Assembly (NCBI GenBank): GCA_965198855.1
Contig: CBDAPZ010000001.1
Span: 2,108,001-2,172,000 of the forward strand
Length of the DNA stretch: 64,000 nt
Source of the DNA: BOG-908 sp965198855
GTDB lineage: Bacteria > Pseudomonadota > Alphaproteobacteria > Acetobacterales > Acetobacteraceae
Direction: 5' to 3'
In this document: in pieces, positions 50,869-60,251 of the stretch
How the letters are laid out: each line of letters begins with the position of its first letter
Position numbering within the stretch: position 1 is the first letter of the stretch
The notes under the pieces: generated by a model
What the model saw: the letters and a program-made list of their open reading frames with translations, nothing else
Told to the model about the DNA's origin: nothing
Database searches by the model: none
Made by a program: the position numbers and the translations under genes

Positions 50869-53241
50869 ATGAACGCACCGGTGGGTGGTTTGCAGCGGGA
50901 GGCGGCATCCAGGCTGGAGGTCTTGCGCCAGATCGAGCGGAAGTTGCTGTGGCTGTCGGCTTGGATGGTGCATCACGCGAATAATGTGCGGCCGAACCGT
51001 GACGGGTTGAAGGTGGGTGGTCACCAGGCGAGTTGTGCGTCGGTGATTTCCATTTTGACGGCGCTGTATTTCGAGAAATTGCGGCCGCAGGATCGGGTTG
51101 CCGTCAAGCCGCATGCGAGCCCGGTGTTTCATGCGGCGAATTATCTGTTTGGCCGTCAGAGCGTGGAGAAGATGGCGGGGCTGCGTCAATTTGGCGGGGC
51201 GCAGGCTTATCCGAGCCGGGTGAAGGATGGGGGGGAAATCGATTTTTCCACCGGGTCGGTTGGGTTGGGTGTGGCGGCGACGTCGTTTTCCGCGTTGGTG
51301 CAGGATTATGTGAAGCTGCATGGATTCATGCCGGAGGATTTGCCGGTTGGGCGTCATATCGCGATTGCGGGCGATGCCGAGCTGGACGAGGGGAATATCT
51401 ACGAGGCTTTGCTGGAGGGATGGAAGCACGACGTCCGCAATGTGTGGTGGATTGTCGATTACAACCGGCAGAGTTTGGATTCCGTGGTTCAGGACAGGTT
51501 GTTTGGCCGGTTCGAGGGTTTGTTCGGCGACATGGGGTGGAATGTCGTTCGGATAAAGCATGGCAAGCTGCAGGAGGCGGCGTTTGCGCGGCCGGGTGGC
51601 GAGGCGTTGCGCAACTGGATCGATGAATGCCCGAACTCTTTGTATGCGTCTCTGACGTTTCAGGGTGGCGAGGCGTGGCGCACGGCGTTACTCGCGGATA
51701 TGGGGCGGTCGCAGGCCTTGCGTGCGATCATCGATCCGCTGACGGATGACGAGTTGGCCGGGTTGATGACCAATCTGGGCGGGCATGACATCGAGACGAT
51801 ATTGGAGGCGTTGACGGCGGCCGATGCTGCAGGTGATCGGCCGACCTGTTTCATTGCCTATACCATCAAGGGAATGGGATTACCCTTTGCAGGACATAAA
51901 GATAATCATTCCGGACTGATGACGCGTGAGCAGATGGAGGTGTTCCGCGCCGAGATGAAAGTGCGGCCTGGGCATGAGTGGGATGCGTTCGAGGGGCTGG
52001 ATCTGCCGGCCGATCTGCTGCGCGATTTCATTGATGCTTGCCCGTTTGCAAAACCTTTGACGCCTGCGGGGCGTGTGCTGCATCCGCCGGTGATTGCCAT
52101 TCCGGCAGCGGTGCCGCTGGGGAAACTGGTTGGGCGTAAGATGTCGACCCAGACTGGGTTCGGCGAGATTTTGGGAGAGATCGGGCGCGCCGAGGGGCCT
52201 TGGAAAGAGGCGGCGTCGCGCATTGTGACCACCAGCCCGGATGTGACGGTATCCACCAGCCTCGGGCCTTGGGTGAACAGGCGCGGGTTGTTCGATCGGC
52301 ATCTGCGCAACGATGTGTTCAGGGACACCAAGGTTGCGAGCATGCAGCGTTGGGGGATGAGCCCCGCCGGGCAGCATGTCGAATTGGGGATTGCAGAGCA
52401 AAATCTTTTTCTGCTGCTGGGGTCTATGGGTTTGAGCCATGCGCTGAATGGGGCGCGGATTTTGCCGATCGGCACAGTGTATGATCCGTTCGTCAATCGC
52501 GGGTTGGATGCGTTGATTTATGCCTGCTACCAGGATGCACGTTTTCTGCTGGTATCCACGCCGTCGGGGCTGAGTTTGGCGCCGGAGGGCGGGCAGCATC
52601 AGTCAGTGAACACGCCGCTGCTGGGCATGGCGGCGGACCGGTTGGCGAGTTACGAGCCGGCATATGTGGATGAGTTGGCGATCATGATGCGCTGGGCGTT
52701 TGCGCATCTGCAGGCGCCGGATGGGTCTGCGGTGTGGCTGCGGCTTTCGACACGTGCGTTGCTGCACAAGGCGCGTGTTCTGGATGAGGCGGCGGTGATC
52801 GCAGGCGCGCATTGGGTGGTGCCGCCTGGCAAGGGTGCGCCGATCGCGCTGGCGTATCAGGGGCCGATGGCGGCCGAGGCGGAAGCGGCGTTCGAGGTGT
52901 TGCGCGAGGAGGTGCCGAATGCGGGGATGCTCGCGGTGACGAGCCCGGATCGTCTTTACGCGGGCTGGTTGGCGGCGCAGCGCGCGCGGCGCCGCGGCGA
53001 GAAAAAGCTCAGCCACCTGGAGACGCTGCTGGCACCGATGGCCGCCGGAAGTGCGGTGGTGACGATACTGGATGGGCATCCGGCGGCGTTGGCGTGGCTG
53101 GGCTCGGTGCGTGGCCAGCGCGTGGTGCCGCTGGGCGTGGACCGGTTCGGGCAGAGCGGCGATATTCCGGATCTGTATCGCGAATACGGGCTGGACGAGG
53201 ATGCCATTCTGGATGCGTGCGCACAGGCATTGCTCGGGTAA
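50869..53241 (+). CDS. AceE-like homodimeric 2-oxoacid dehydrogenase E1 / transketolase family
   Basis: A 790-residue thiamine-diphosphate enzyme. GDAELDEGNIYEALLEGWKH then NVWWIVDYNRQSLDSVV is the ThDP-binding domain. The following GGHDIETILEALTAADAAGD and TCFIAYTIKGMGLPFAGH match the AceE segment GGHDPKKIYAAFKKA. The pyrimidine-binding and C-terminal domains follow, ending at residue 790. It is about 100 residues shorter than E. coli AceE (887) at the N-terminus, where AceE binds E2. No E2 or E3 gene is nearby. The likely substrate is pyruvate or another 2-oxoacid. Start ATG 50869 has GGGAGG upstream. Confidence 0.8.
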   Translation: MNAPVGGLQREAASRLEVLRQIERKLLWLSAWMVHHANNVRPNRDGLKVGGHQASCASVISILTALYFEKLRPQDRVAVKPHASPVFHAANYLFGRQSVEKMAGLRQFGGAQAYPSRVKDGGEIDFSTGSVGLGVAATSFSALVQDYVKLHGFMPEDLPVGRHIAIAGDAELDEGNIYEALLEGWKHDVRNVWWIVDYNRQSLDSVVQDRLFGRFEGLFGDMGWNVVRIKHGKLQEAAFARPGGEALRNWIDECPNSLYASLTFQGGEAWRTALLADMGRSQALRAIIDPLTDDELAGLMTNLGGHDIETILEALTAADAAGDRPTCFIAYTIKGMGLPFAGHKDNHSGLMTREQMEVFRAEMKVRPGHEWDAFEGLDLPADLLRDFIDACPFAKPLTPAGRVLHPPVIAIPAAVPLGKLVGRKMSTQTGFGEILGEIGRAEGPWKEAASRIVTTSPDVTVSTSLGPWVNRRGLFDRHLRNDVFRDTKVASMQRWGMSPAGQHVELGIAEQNLFLLLGSMGLSHALNGARILPIGTVYDPFVNRGLDALIYACYQDARFLLVSTPSGLSLAPEGGQHQSVNTPLLGMAADRLASYEPAYVDELAIMMRWAFAHLQAPDGSAVWLRLSTRALLHKARVLDEAAVIAGAHWVVPPGKGAPIALAYQGPMAAEAEAAFEVLREEVPNAGMLAVTSPDRLYAGWLAAQRARRRGEKKLSHLETLLAPMAAGSAVVTILDGHPAALAWLGSVRGQRVVPLGVDRFGQSGDIPDLYREYGLDEDAILDACAQALLG

Positions 53242-53247
53242 GGTGCC

Positions 53248-53859
53248 GTGCTGATCATCCATCATCTCGCCAACTCGCAATCCGAGCGCATCCTTTGGCT
53301 TTGCGAAGAGCTTGGCGTTCCCTTTGAGATAATCCGATACGAGCGCGATCCGGTCAGCCGTTCGGCGCCCCCGGAGTATAAGGCTCTGCATCCGTTCGGG
53401 ACGGCGCCGGTGATCACGGACGGTGATGTCGTGCTCGGCGAAAGCAACGCCATCGCCGAATATCTGATGGCGCGGCATAGCGGACGCCGGCTGGCGCTGC
53501 CTGCCGATCATCCTGCCTACGCGCAGTATCTTACCTGGCTGCACTTCGCCAACGGCTCCTTCATCCCGGCCATCATGATGGATCATGGGCTACAGATGGT
53601 CGGCTCTGCTGAGTCGGAAGCCACCCGCCTGCTGCGCAGCCGTGGCGAGCGGGCGATGGCGATCAGTGAGTCGCGGTTGGCGAAGGTGCCTTATTTTGCC
53701 GGAGAGCTTTTCACTGCGGCCGACATCATGATGACGGCTCCTCTGAAGGGATCCCCCGACCTTGCCGGCTTCCCGCATATACGCGCTTATCTGCAACGCA
53801 TCGGCGAACGGCCGGCCTTTCAACGCGCGATGCAGAAGGCCGAGCCGGGACGCATCTGA
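53248..53859 (+). CDS. Glutathione S-transferase
   Basis: A 203-residue cytoplasmic enzyme. The thioredoxin-like N-terminal domain begins MLIIHHLANSQSERILWLCE with the cis-proline region TAPVITDGDVVLGESNAIAE, where E-S-N/A is the glutathione-binding ESxAI signature. The all-alpha C-terminal domain has PYFAGELFTAADIMM with the usual N-capping box ending the fold. It starts at GTG 53248, 7 nt after the E1 stop, so the two may be in one transcript. Its target is unknown. Confidence 0.92.
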   Translation: MLIIHHLANSQSERILWLCEELGVPFEIIRYERDPVSRSAPPEYKALHPFGTAPVITDGDVVLGESNAIAEYLMARHSGRRLALPADHPAYAQYLTWLHFANGSFIPAIMMDHGLQMVGSAESEATRLLRSRGERAMAISESRLAKVPYFAGELFTAADIMMTAPLKGSPDLAGFPHIRAYLQRIGERPAFQRAMQKAEPGRI

Positions 53860-53891
53860 GGGTCGAAGCGACGCGTATTTTTTTGACTTCA

Positions 53892-53913
53892 GATGATAAT
53901 GACTTGCAATCGC
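53892..53913 (+). promoter_or_regulatory. Fur-box-like site upstream of the PepSY gene
   Basis: GATGATAATGACTTGCAATC and two bases more resemble a Fur/Irr-type iron box (repeats of GATAAT-like and TGCAAT). It lies about 40-60 nt upstream of the PepSY gene. A single site by eye, so moderate support. Confidence 0.45.
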
Positions 53914-53954
53914 AGCCTGCGGGCGGTTAGACGCGGCCGGATGAGGTGTACTGC

Positions 53955-55145
53955 ATGATGGGCCGGGTGCGCCCGTGGCTGCTGCGGCTGCATCGCACTG
54001 TCGGCTTGTCGCTCGCGGGCGTGCTGATATGCGCCGGGCTGACGGGCAGCATTGCCGCCTTCCATGATGCTCTCGATGCGCTGCTGAACCCGGATCTGTT
54101 CACGGCGCGCAATGCCGGCGCTCCGCTGCCATTGCCGCAGCTCGCCGATCGCCTGTCGCACCAGCTGCCAAATGCGCAGCTTCGCTATATCCTTTACCGG
54201 CCTGCGAGGGGCGGCACCGTGCGCGTCTTTCTGCAGCCACGCATGGGGACGCAGGACGACGAGGTGTTCCTCGACCCGCCGACGGGGGCGATACAAGGCA
54301 TGCGGCCGAGCGCCGGATGCTGCTTCGGCAGACGGGTGCTGATCCCCTTCCTCTACCGCTTCCATTATACGCTCGGGCTGGGGATGGTCGGGCAATGGAT
54401 CATGGGCATCGCGGCCATGGCCTGGGCGGTGGATTGCGTGGTGGGGCTGCTGCTGACCGTGCCGCTGCATGGCACGGTCTCGCGCGTGGCCTCGTGGCGG
54501 CGATGGGGCCGTTACTGGCGGCTGTCGACGCTGCGGCCCGGGTTCCGGCTGACCTTCGACCTGCATCGTACGGTCTCGTTGTGGCTATGGGTCATCCTTC
54601 TGGGTGTCGCCGTCAGCGGCGTGTCGCTGGCACTCAACAGCCAGGTTTTCCGGCCAGTCGTCGGCTTCCTTTTGCCGATGACCGGACCCCCTGCCCCGCC
54701 TGCATCCGATCGCGCCCCATCGGGCTTGATCGGGCTGGAGCAGGCGGAAGAGGTGGCGGTCGTCGCCGCTGCGCATGAGGGCTGGCGTGGTAAGCCGGGC
54801 GCAATGTTCATCTCGCCTGAGACCTCTGTGGCGAGCTTCTATTTCTTCAACAGCACCGCCGACGAGGGCACTGGTTTCGGCAGCCCGGTTGTCATGCTGG
54901 ATGGCCATTCGGGCCGGGTCTTGTCCGCTGGCATGCCGGGACGGGGCAAGGCCGGCGACCTTGTGTTGCAGCTTCAATTCCCCTGGCACAGTGGACAGAT
55001 CGCAGGGCTTGCCGGACGGATCGTCATCGCAGTGTCAGGTGTGGCTGTCAGCCTGCTCTCCGCCACCGGTGTGCTGATCTGGGAGCGCAAGCGGCGGGTG
55101 CGGCGCATATCAGACGCAAGGCGAGCAAACGCGGTCGTGGCGTAG
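53955..55145 (+). CDS. PepSY-associated TM (PiuB-like) membrane protein
   Basis: A 396-residue inner-membrane protein with four main hydrophobic segments: LHRTVGLSLAGVLICAGLTG, GQWIMGIAAMAWAVDCVVGL, LHRTVSLWLWVILLGVAVSG and GRIVIAVSGVAVSLLSATGV. LHRTxGL/LHRTVSL repeats with conserved histidines are the hallmark of iron-regulated PepSY-TM proteins (PiuB/FoxB-like, ferric-siderophore reductases). It may reduce iron in the periplasm. The ATG at 53955 has GAGG upstream. A Fur-box-like site upstream agrees. A TonB receptor, the usual partner, is not next to it. Confidence 0.82.
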   Translation: MMGRVRPWLLRLHRTVGLSLAGVLICAGLTGSIAAFHDALDALLNPDLFTARNAGAPLPLPQLADRLSHQLPNAQLRYILYRPARGGTVRVFLQPRMGTQDDEVFLDPPTGAIQGMRPSAGCCFGRRVLIPFLYRFHYTLGLGMVGQWIMGIAAMAWAVDCVVGLLLTVPLHGTVSRVASWRRWGRYWRLSTLRPGFRLTFDLHRTVSLWLWVILLGVAVSGVSLALNSQVFRPVVGFLLPMTGPPAPPASDRAPSGLIGLEQAEEVAVVAAAHEGWRGKPGAMFISPETSVASFYFFNSTADEGTGFGSPVVMLDGHSGRVLSAGMPGRGKAGDLVLQLQFPWHSGQIAGLAGRIVIAVSGVAVSLLSATGVLIWERKRRVRRISDARRANAVVA

Positions 55146-55162
55146 GGCAAGCGCTGCCAACC

Positions 55163-55693
55163 CTACGGTGGTTGGCTGGACCGCTGGCTTTGCGAGCCGG
55201 CGACCGGTGAGGCTGTGTTGGCAGGCAGCGGAAACTGGCTGGGCATGGTCGCCTGGGATGGCGGCGCGCCGGTATTCTGACCCGGTTGGAGTGTTGCTTG
55301 TGGTGGGCTGCCACTGGGAAAGAGCCTGATCTGATGCATGCTCTGGCAGCTCGAGATGTTCGGTCCGATCAGCAGGCACAGCATGAGGAAGGCGCTCGCG
55401 CCCGCCCAATAGGACCCGGTGCGCGTCTTGCGGTGCGAGTCCAGCCAGATGTCGACGATCTCTCGCGGCGGATGCGGCGCCTTGGCGACGATGCCGGTGA
55501 CCTCGACCAACGGATGGCGGCCGGAGCGTTCGATCAGGTAGGCGCGTATCTCGTTTGGCCCGCGGGTTTCCAGCGCCTCATACCAGCGAAACAGATCATC
55601 CGGGTCGCGCTTGACGTATTCGAGGTCGCCCATCTGCTTGCGCCAGTACTGGGCGACGCGGATTTCCTCACGGAAGTTTAAGTCAGAAGACAT
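55163..55693 (-). CDS. Hypothetical membrane-anchored protein
   Basis: A 176-residue protein. The first ~90 residues are charged and helical (VAQYWRKQMGDLEYVKRDPD, LFRWYEALETRGPNEIRAYL), then one membrane segment (YWAGASAFLMLCLLIGPNIS) and a proline/serine/glutamine-rich tail (PSQATMPSQFPLPANTASPV) likely outside the cytoplasm. I recognise no family. It is convergent with the PepSY gene and divergent from glpX. Confidence 0.55.
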   Translation of the reverse strand: MSSDLNFREEIRVAQYWRKQMGDLEYVKRDPDDLFRWYEALETRGPNEIRAYLIERSGRHPLVEVTGIVAKAPHPPREIVDIWLDSHRKTRTGSYWAGASAFLMLCLLIGPNISSCQSMHQIRLFPSGSPPQATLQPGQNTGAPPSQATMPSQFPLPANTASPVAGSQSQRSSQPP

Positions 55694-55824
55694 AGGAGTA
55701 GACCTTCGTCATTGAGGCTCTCCTGCCATAAACCCGGCGGCCGTCCAAGGCGCGCCGTTGGTTTCGGTTCACCCGGCAGCCGAAATGCGGCAAAGAGACT
55801 TCAACATAAAATGGAGCGGTCGAC

Positions 55825-56817
55825 ATGTCTGGCGCAAGCGGGGCGACGTATCAGGCGCAGGACAAGAACCTGGCGCTGGACCTGGTCCGGGTGACGGAGG
55901 CGGCGGCACTCGCTGCCTCGCATTGGATGGGCCGCGGCAACAAGATCGAAGCCGATGGCGCAGCCACGGAAGCCATGCGCCGCGCCTTCGACACGGTGGA
56001 GATCGACGGAACCGTGGTGATCGGCGAGGGCGAGATGGACGAGGCGCCGATGCTGTTCATCGGCGAGAAAGTGGGCAGCGGCGGCCCGCGCATGGATATC
56101 GCGGTGGATCCGCTCGAAGGCACCACGCTGACCGCCAAGGGCGGCCCGAACGCGCTGACCGTGATCGCCATGGCGGAGGCGGGGAACTTCCTGCATGCGC
56201 CGGATTGCTACATGGACAAGATCGCGGTCGGCGGCGGATTACCGGCCGGCGTGGTGCATCTGGATGCCAGCGTGGCCGAAAACCTTGGCAACCTCGCCAA
56301 GGCGAAGAAATGCGATGTATCCGACCTGGTGCTCTGCACGCTGGATCGCGATCGCCATAGCGAGATCATCGCCAAGACGCGTGAACTCGGCTGCCGCATC
56401 ATGCTGATCCCCGATGGCGACGTCGCAGGCGTAATCGCCGCCGCCCTCCCCGATAGCGGCATCGACATTTTCTGGGGCATCGGCGGCGCACCGGAAGGCG
56501 TGATTTCGGCGGCAGCCTTGCGTTGCAGCCGTGGGCAGATGCAGGGGCGCCTCCTGTTCGAGGACGAAGCGCAACTCGAACGCTCGCGCGGCATGGGCAT
56601 CACAGACCCGAAGCGCGTGTACGAGATCGAAGACATGGCACGTGGCGATGTCATGTTCGCCGGCACCGGTGTGACGTCCGGCGCAATGCTACGCGGGGTG
56701 CGCCGCTTCGGGCATGGGGCGATCACGCATTCGATCGTCATGCGCAGCAAGAGCGGAACGATACGTTATATCGAGGCACATCATAATTTCGATACGAAGA
56801 CGTGGAGCAAATACTGA
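55825..56817 (+). CDS. glpX: Class II fructose-1,6-bisphosphatase
   Basis: A 330-residue enzyme. DGTVVIGEGEMDEAPMLFIG and MDIAVDPLEGTTLTAKG give the metal and phosphate site shared by GlpX-type phosphatases. DKIAVGGGLPAGVVHLDASV and LCTLDRDRHSEIIAKTRELG fit the rest of the fold. It removes the 1-phosphate in gluconeogenesis; some members also act on sedoheptulose-1,7-bisphosphate. The start follows TGGAG. It is convergent with recJ with a paired family-1 repeat between the two genes. Confidence 0.95.
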   Translation: MSGASGATYQAQDKNLALDLVRVTEAAALAASHWMGRGNKIEADGAATEAMRRAFDTVEIDGTVVIGEGEMDEAPMLFIGEKVGSGGPRMDIAVDPLEGTTLTAKGGPNALTVIAMAEAGNFLHAPDCYMDKIAVGGGLPAGVVHLDASVAENLGNLAKAKKCDVSDLVLCTLDRDRHSEIIAKTRELGCRIMLIPDGDVAGVIAAALPDSGIDIFWGIGGAPEGVISAAALRCSRGQMQGRLLFEDEAQLERSRGMGITDPKRVYEIEDMARGDVMFAGTGVTSGAMLRGVRRFGHGAITHSIVMRSKSGTIRYIEAHHNFDTKTWSKY

Positions 56818-56832
56818 TTAGTAGCGGACGAT

Positions 56833-57022
56833 AAGGAAGAAACCAGTTCTTTTTTGAAAAAAAGAACCAAAAAACTTTGTGTCCTTGGCGCGCGCTGCCG
56901 GAGAGAACCGCGACAGCAAAATACAGTTCCCTTTTGGGCGTCGTGGGCCGCGGATCTGTTCGGAAGCGTATCCTCGGACACAAAAGTTTTTTGCTTCTTT
57001 TTTCAAAAAAGAAGTGCTTTCT
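56833..57022. repeat. Family-1 hairpin pair with module B, between glpX and recJ
   Basis: Forward hairpin 56846-56867, module B at 56889-56917 (GCGCTGCCGGAGAGAACC...), reverse hairpin 56994-57014 (CTTCTTTTTT, C, AAAAAAGAAG). The pair joins the 3' ends of two convergent genes; the recJ stop is 6 nt from the reverse hairpin. The span between them includes CTTTTGGGCGTCGTGGG sequence not seen in the other pairs. Confidence 0.88.
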
Positions 57023-58814
57023 ACCGGTGCGACAAAGCCGCATCGATAAGGCAAAAGTTTGCCGACACCGACCCGTTCCAGCTTTCCGCCCGCAGATGCC
57101 CTGCGAGATGCAGCCTGCCGCCTGCGCGGTCGGTGAGCGCCTGAGCCATTTTACCTTCGCCTGCACGAAACAGCATTGTTTTGAGGCGCTTCGTATCGCC
57201 CTCGCTTTCTACGAACGCCCGCAGCGTGTTGCCGTCATTGCCGAGGCGGTCGCATTTTACCACGCGCACATCTGGCACGACCAGGATTGGTTCGTCGTTG
57301 CCGGCGCCGAAGGGTGCCAGGCGGGTGAGGTGTTGTGCGAGTTCCACCGTGGCGCCGGCGGGTGAGGTGGTGGCTTCCACGTGCAGATGTGGCCGCAGCG
57401 GGGCGCCTTGCGGAGCTTGCAGGCGCTCGTTGAGAAAATCCTGAAAGGCTTTGGTTTTTTCAGGGAGGAGTGAAAATCCGGCGGCCATGGCGTGGCCGCC
57501 GCCGGTGAGCAGGAGGCCGGATTGCCGGGCCGCGATGATGGCGGCGCCGAGATCGAGGCCGGGGATGGAGCGGCCGGAGCCTTTGATCAGGCCGTCTACC
57601 GTGCCGCCGACGCAGACGGGGCGGTTGAATTTTTCCTTGATCCGGCCGGCGACGATGCCGACGACGCCGGCGTGCCATTTCTCGCCGCAGACGACGAGCA
57701 CGTATGTTCCGGCGGCGATCTGTGCTTCGGCGGCGGTCATGGCGGCGTCCAGCACGCCGGCTTCGACGGTCTGGCGTTGGCGGTTGACCGCATCGAGGCG
57801 TTCGGCGAGGGCGCGGGCGTCGAGGGCGTCGTCGCAGAGCAGGAGGCGCAGGCCGAGATCGGCTTCGGCGATGCGGCCGCCGGCGTTGATGCGTGGGCCG
57901 AGGCCATAGCCGCAATGCATCGCCGTCGGGGCGTCGCGGGTTTGGGCCACGTCCATCAGCGCGGCTATGCCGGGGCGGGCGCGGCGGCCCATGACGCGCA
58001 GGCCTTGGGCGACCAGCGCGCGGTTGAGGCCGGTGAGCGGCATGACGTCGCATACCGTGGCCAGGGCGACGAGGTCGAGAAAGCCGAGGAGATCCGGCTC
58101 GGGGCGGGAGGCGAAGAAATTTTCGGCGCGTAGAACACGCAGGATGGCGATCGCGGTCATGAAGGCGACGCCGGCGGCGCAGAGATTTTTCAGGCCGGAA
58201 TTGTCATCGAGGCGATTTGGATTCACCGTCGCCAAAATGCTGGGGGGGAGGCCTTCTGCCTTGTGGTGATCGAGAACGATCACGTCTGCACGGCCGTTGA
58301 TCGCTGATAACGCCTGATGCGCGGAGGTGCCGCAATCGACGCACACCACCAGCGTGGCACCGCGTGCGGCCAGGCCTTCGAGCGCCTTCGCGTTGGGGCC
58401 GTAGCCTTCGGCAAAACGGTCCGGCACGTAGGGCAGCACGGTGCAGCCGAGATTGCGCATGAGCAAGGTGAGAAGGGCCGCGCTGCAGGCGCCGTCCACG
58501 TCGTAATCGCCGAACACGGCAATGCATTCTGCCCGGCGCGCGGCGTCGGCAAGGCGGGCGGCGGCGGCGTGCATATCGGTCAGCAGAGACGGGTCGGGGA
58601 GCAGCGCGCGCAGGGTGGGGGCGAGGAAGTCGGCGGCGTCGTCCAGGCTCACCTCGCGCGCGGCCAGCACGCGACCGACGATCTCGGGCACCCCGAGGCG
58701 CTGCGAGATGGCAAACCCGAGCCTATCCTCGGCGGTGCGCCACTGCCAGCTTCGCTCTGTCAGGCTCGAGGTGACGGAGAACACCGGGCCGCCACTCCAC
58801 AAGGAATCAAGCAT
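57021..58814 (-). CDS. recJ: Single-stranded DNA 5'-3' exonuclease RecJ
   Basis: A 597-residue DHH-family exonuclease. VFGDYDVDGACSAALLTLLM (motif I), LVVCVDCGTSAHQAL, VIVLDHHKAEGLPP (the DHH) and GLGPRINAGGRIAEAD mark the catalytic domain; KWHAGVVGIVAGRIKEKFNR and LTGGGHAMAAGFSLL the DHHA1 domain; an OB-like domain ends the protein. RecJ works in recombination and mismatch repair. The start is the ATG at 58814. It is divergent from the DUF2252 gene and convergent with glpX. Confidence 0.96.
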   Translation of the reverse strand: MLDSLWSGGPVFSVTSSLTERSWQWRTAEDRLGFAISQRLGVPEIVGRVLAAREVSLDDAADFLAPTLRALLPDPSLLTDMHAAAARLADAARRAECIAVFGDYDVDGACSAALLTLLMRNLGCTVLPYVPDRFAEGYGPNAKALEGLAARGATLVVCVDCGTSAHQALSAINGRADVIVLDHHKAEGLPPSILATVNPNRLDDNSGLKNLCAAGVAFMTAIAILRVLRAENFFASRPEPDLLGFLDLVALATVCDVMPLTGLNRALVAQGLRVMGRRARPGIAALMDVAQTRDAPTAMHCGYGLGPRINAGGRIAEADLGLRLLLCDDALDARALAERLDAVNRQRQTVEAGVLDAAMTAAEAQIAAGTYVLVVCGEKWHAGVVGIVAGRIKEKFNRPVCVGGTVDGLIKGSGRSIPGLDLGAAIIAARQSGLLLTGGGHAMAAGFSLLPEKTKAFQDFLNERLQAPQGAPLRPHLHVEATTSPAGATVELAQHLTRLAPFGAGNDEPILVVPDVRVVKCDRLGNDGNTLRAFVESEGDTKRLKTMLFRAGEGKMAQALTDRAGGRLHLAGHLRAESWNGSVSANFCLIDAALSHR

Positions 58815-58955
58815 CGATGGTCAATATCATTGCAGAATGCCGCATGTCGGCGCCTTGGGCAAAATCTTCCCTCTCCTTCAGCCGAGCAAGCCTACCGCCC
58901 GGCCCCCGAGTCGGCCCACTGGCCAAGTTTGGCGCCCCGGCGCAATCTGGGCGCC

Positions 58956-60251
58956 ATGCAGACCGAACTCGAGCGCCGCAACGACGGCGCGGCCGCACGC
59001 AGCCATCTGCCGCGCAGCAGGCACGCCGACTGGACGCCGCCCGCAGGCCGGCAAAGCCCGGTGACGATCCTTGCCGCACAGGGCATCTCACGCATCCAGG
59101 ACCTCCTTCCGATCCGCTACGAACGCATGCGCGCCTCCGCCTTCGCCTTTCTGCGGGGAGCCGCCGCGATCATGGCGGCGGATCTCGGCTCCCAGCCAAA
59201 TTCCGGCCTGCGCGTGCAACTCTGCGGCGACGCACATCTGGCCAATTTCGGCAGCTACGCCTCCCCGGAAGGCAATCCGGTATTCGACGTGAACGATTTC
59301 GACGAGACGTTCCCCGGCCCCTTCGAATGGGACATCAAGCGCCTCGCCACCAGTTTCTACGTCAACGGGCTCGACCAGGGCGAGTCCGAATCTTCCTGCC
59401 GCACACTCGCTTTGCGCTGCGTGCGCCATTACCGCCGGCACATGCAACGCCTGGCCGGCCTGACGCCGCTGGAAGCCTGGAACAGCAAGATCGACATGCA
59501 CCAGGCCATTGAAGCGATCGACCCGCCAAAACTGCGCCGCCGGCTGGAGAAACGCCTGCGCACCGCAATGGACGCGAGCCAGGCACATTACAATCTTGTC
59601 GATGGCGACGACACGATCATCAAGGACGGCGGCAACATCCGCCACACGCAAGACTACGCCGATACCATAAACGCCGCCTTCGCCGCCTACCCCGCAACAC
59701 TGCAACCGCAATACGCCGACCTGGTGTCGCGCTACGCACTCGCCGATCGCGCACTGAAGATTGTCGGCATCGGCTCGGTGGGAACACTTTGCGCCATCGG
59801 GCTTTTCGCTTCGGGCGATGGGGCGCCGCTGCTGCTGCAGGTCAAACAAGCGCAGGATTCCGTCCTGGCGCCGTTTGCCGGTGGGCCGCCGGCGAAATGC
59901 CCGGGCGAACGCGTGGTGACCGGCCAACGCAGGCTGCAGGCACAAAGCGACATCTTCCTTGGCTGGACCAAGAAACCTGTCGATGGCCGGTTTTTCTATA
60001 TGCGCAAATTGAAGGATTCACGGCTGGCGAATGTCGGCGCGGCTCTCGAAGCCGATATGCTGCCGTTTGCAGCCGGATTATGCGGACGAACCTTGGCGCG
60101 GGCGCATGGTCGTGCAGGGGATGCAGCGATGCTGGCGGGATACATGGGCGACGGCGAGGTTTTTGACGAGGCGGTCCCCGGATTTGCGGAGAGGTATGCG
60201 AAACAGAACGCAGAAGATTACGAGGCTTTTAAGGCAAGCGAGCTTAAGTAA
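58956..60251 (+). CDS. DUF2252 family protein
   Basis: A 431-residue protein. RAAGTPT-free frame: LLPIRYERMRASAFAFLRGA, GLRVQLCGDAHLANFGSYAS, PVFDVNDFDETFPGPFEWDI and LKIVGIGSVGTLCAIGLFA are typical of DUF2252. The GDxHxxNFG and DFD motifs resemble the catalytic elements of kinase-like aminoglycoside-phosphotransferase folds, so a kinase-type role is possible but not shown. The ATG at 58956 comes directly after the divergent recJ promoter region; the much longer frame upstream overlaps recJ and is not credible. The stop is 3 nt before a family-1 hairpin. Confidence 0.85.
   Translation: MQTELERRNDGAAARSHLPRSRHADWTPPAGRQSPVTILAAQGISRIQDLLPIRYERMRASAFAFLRGAAAIMAADLGSQPNSGLRVQLCGDAHLANFGSYASPEGNPVFDVNDFDETFPGPFEWDIKRLATSFYVNGLDQGESESSCRTLALRCVRHYRRHMQRLAGLTPLEAWNSKIDMHQAIEAIDPPKLRRRLEKRLRTAMDASQAHYNLVDGDDTIIKDGGNIRHTQDYADTINAAFAAYPATLQPQYADLVSRYALADRALKIVGIGSVGTLCAIGLFASGDGAPLLLQVKQAQDSVLAPFAGGPPAKCPGERVVTGQRRLQAQSDIFLGWTKKPVDGRFFYMRKLKDSRLANVGAALEADMLPFAAGLCGRTLARAHGRAGDAAMLAGYMGDGEVFDEAVPGFAERYAKQNAEDYEAFKASELK

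Noticed and set aside
53862..53884. Possible terminator after the GST gene (GTCG-AAG-CGAC and a T-run)
   Set aside because: The stem is only 4 bp and the loop 3 nt; too weak to call, although the T7 run is suggestive.
58317..58955. The 213-codon upstream extension of the DUF2252 frame
   Set aside because: It runs opposite recJ with no ribosome binding site and no conserved sequence; the real start is 58956.
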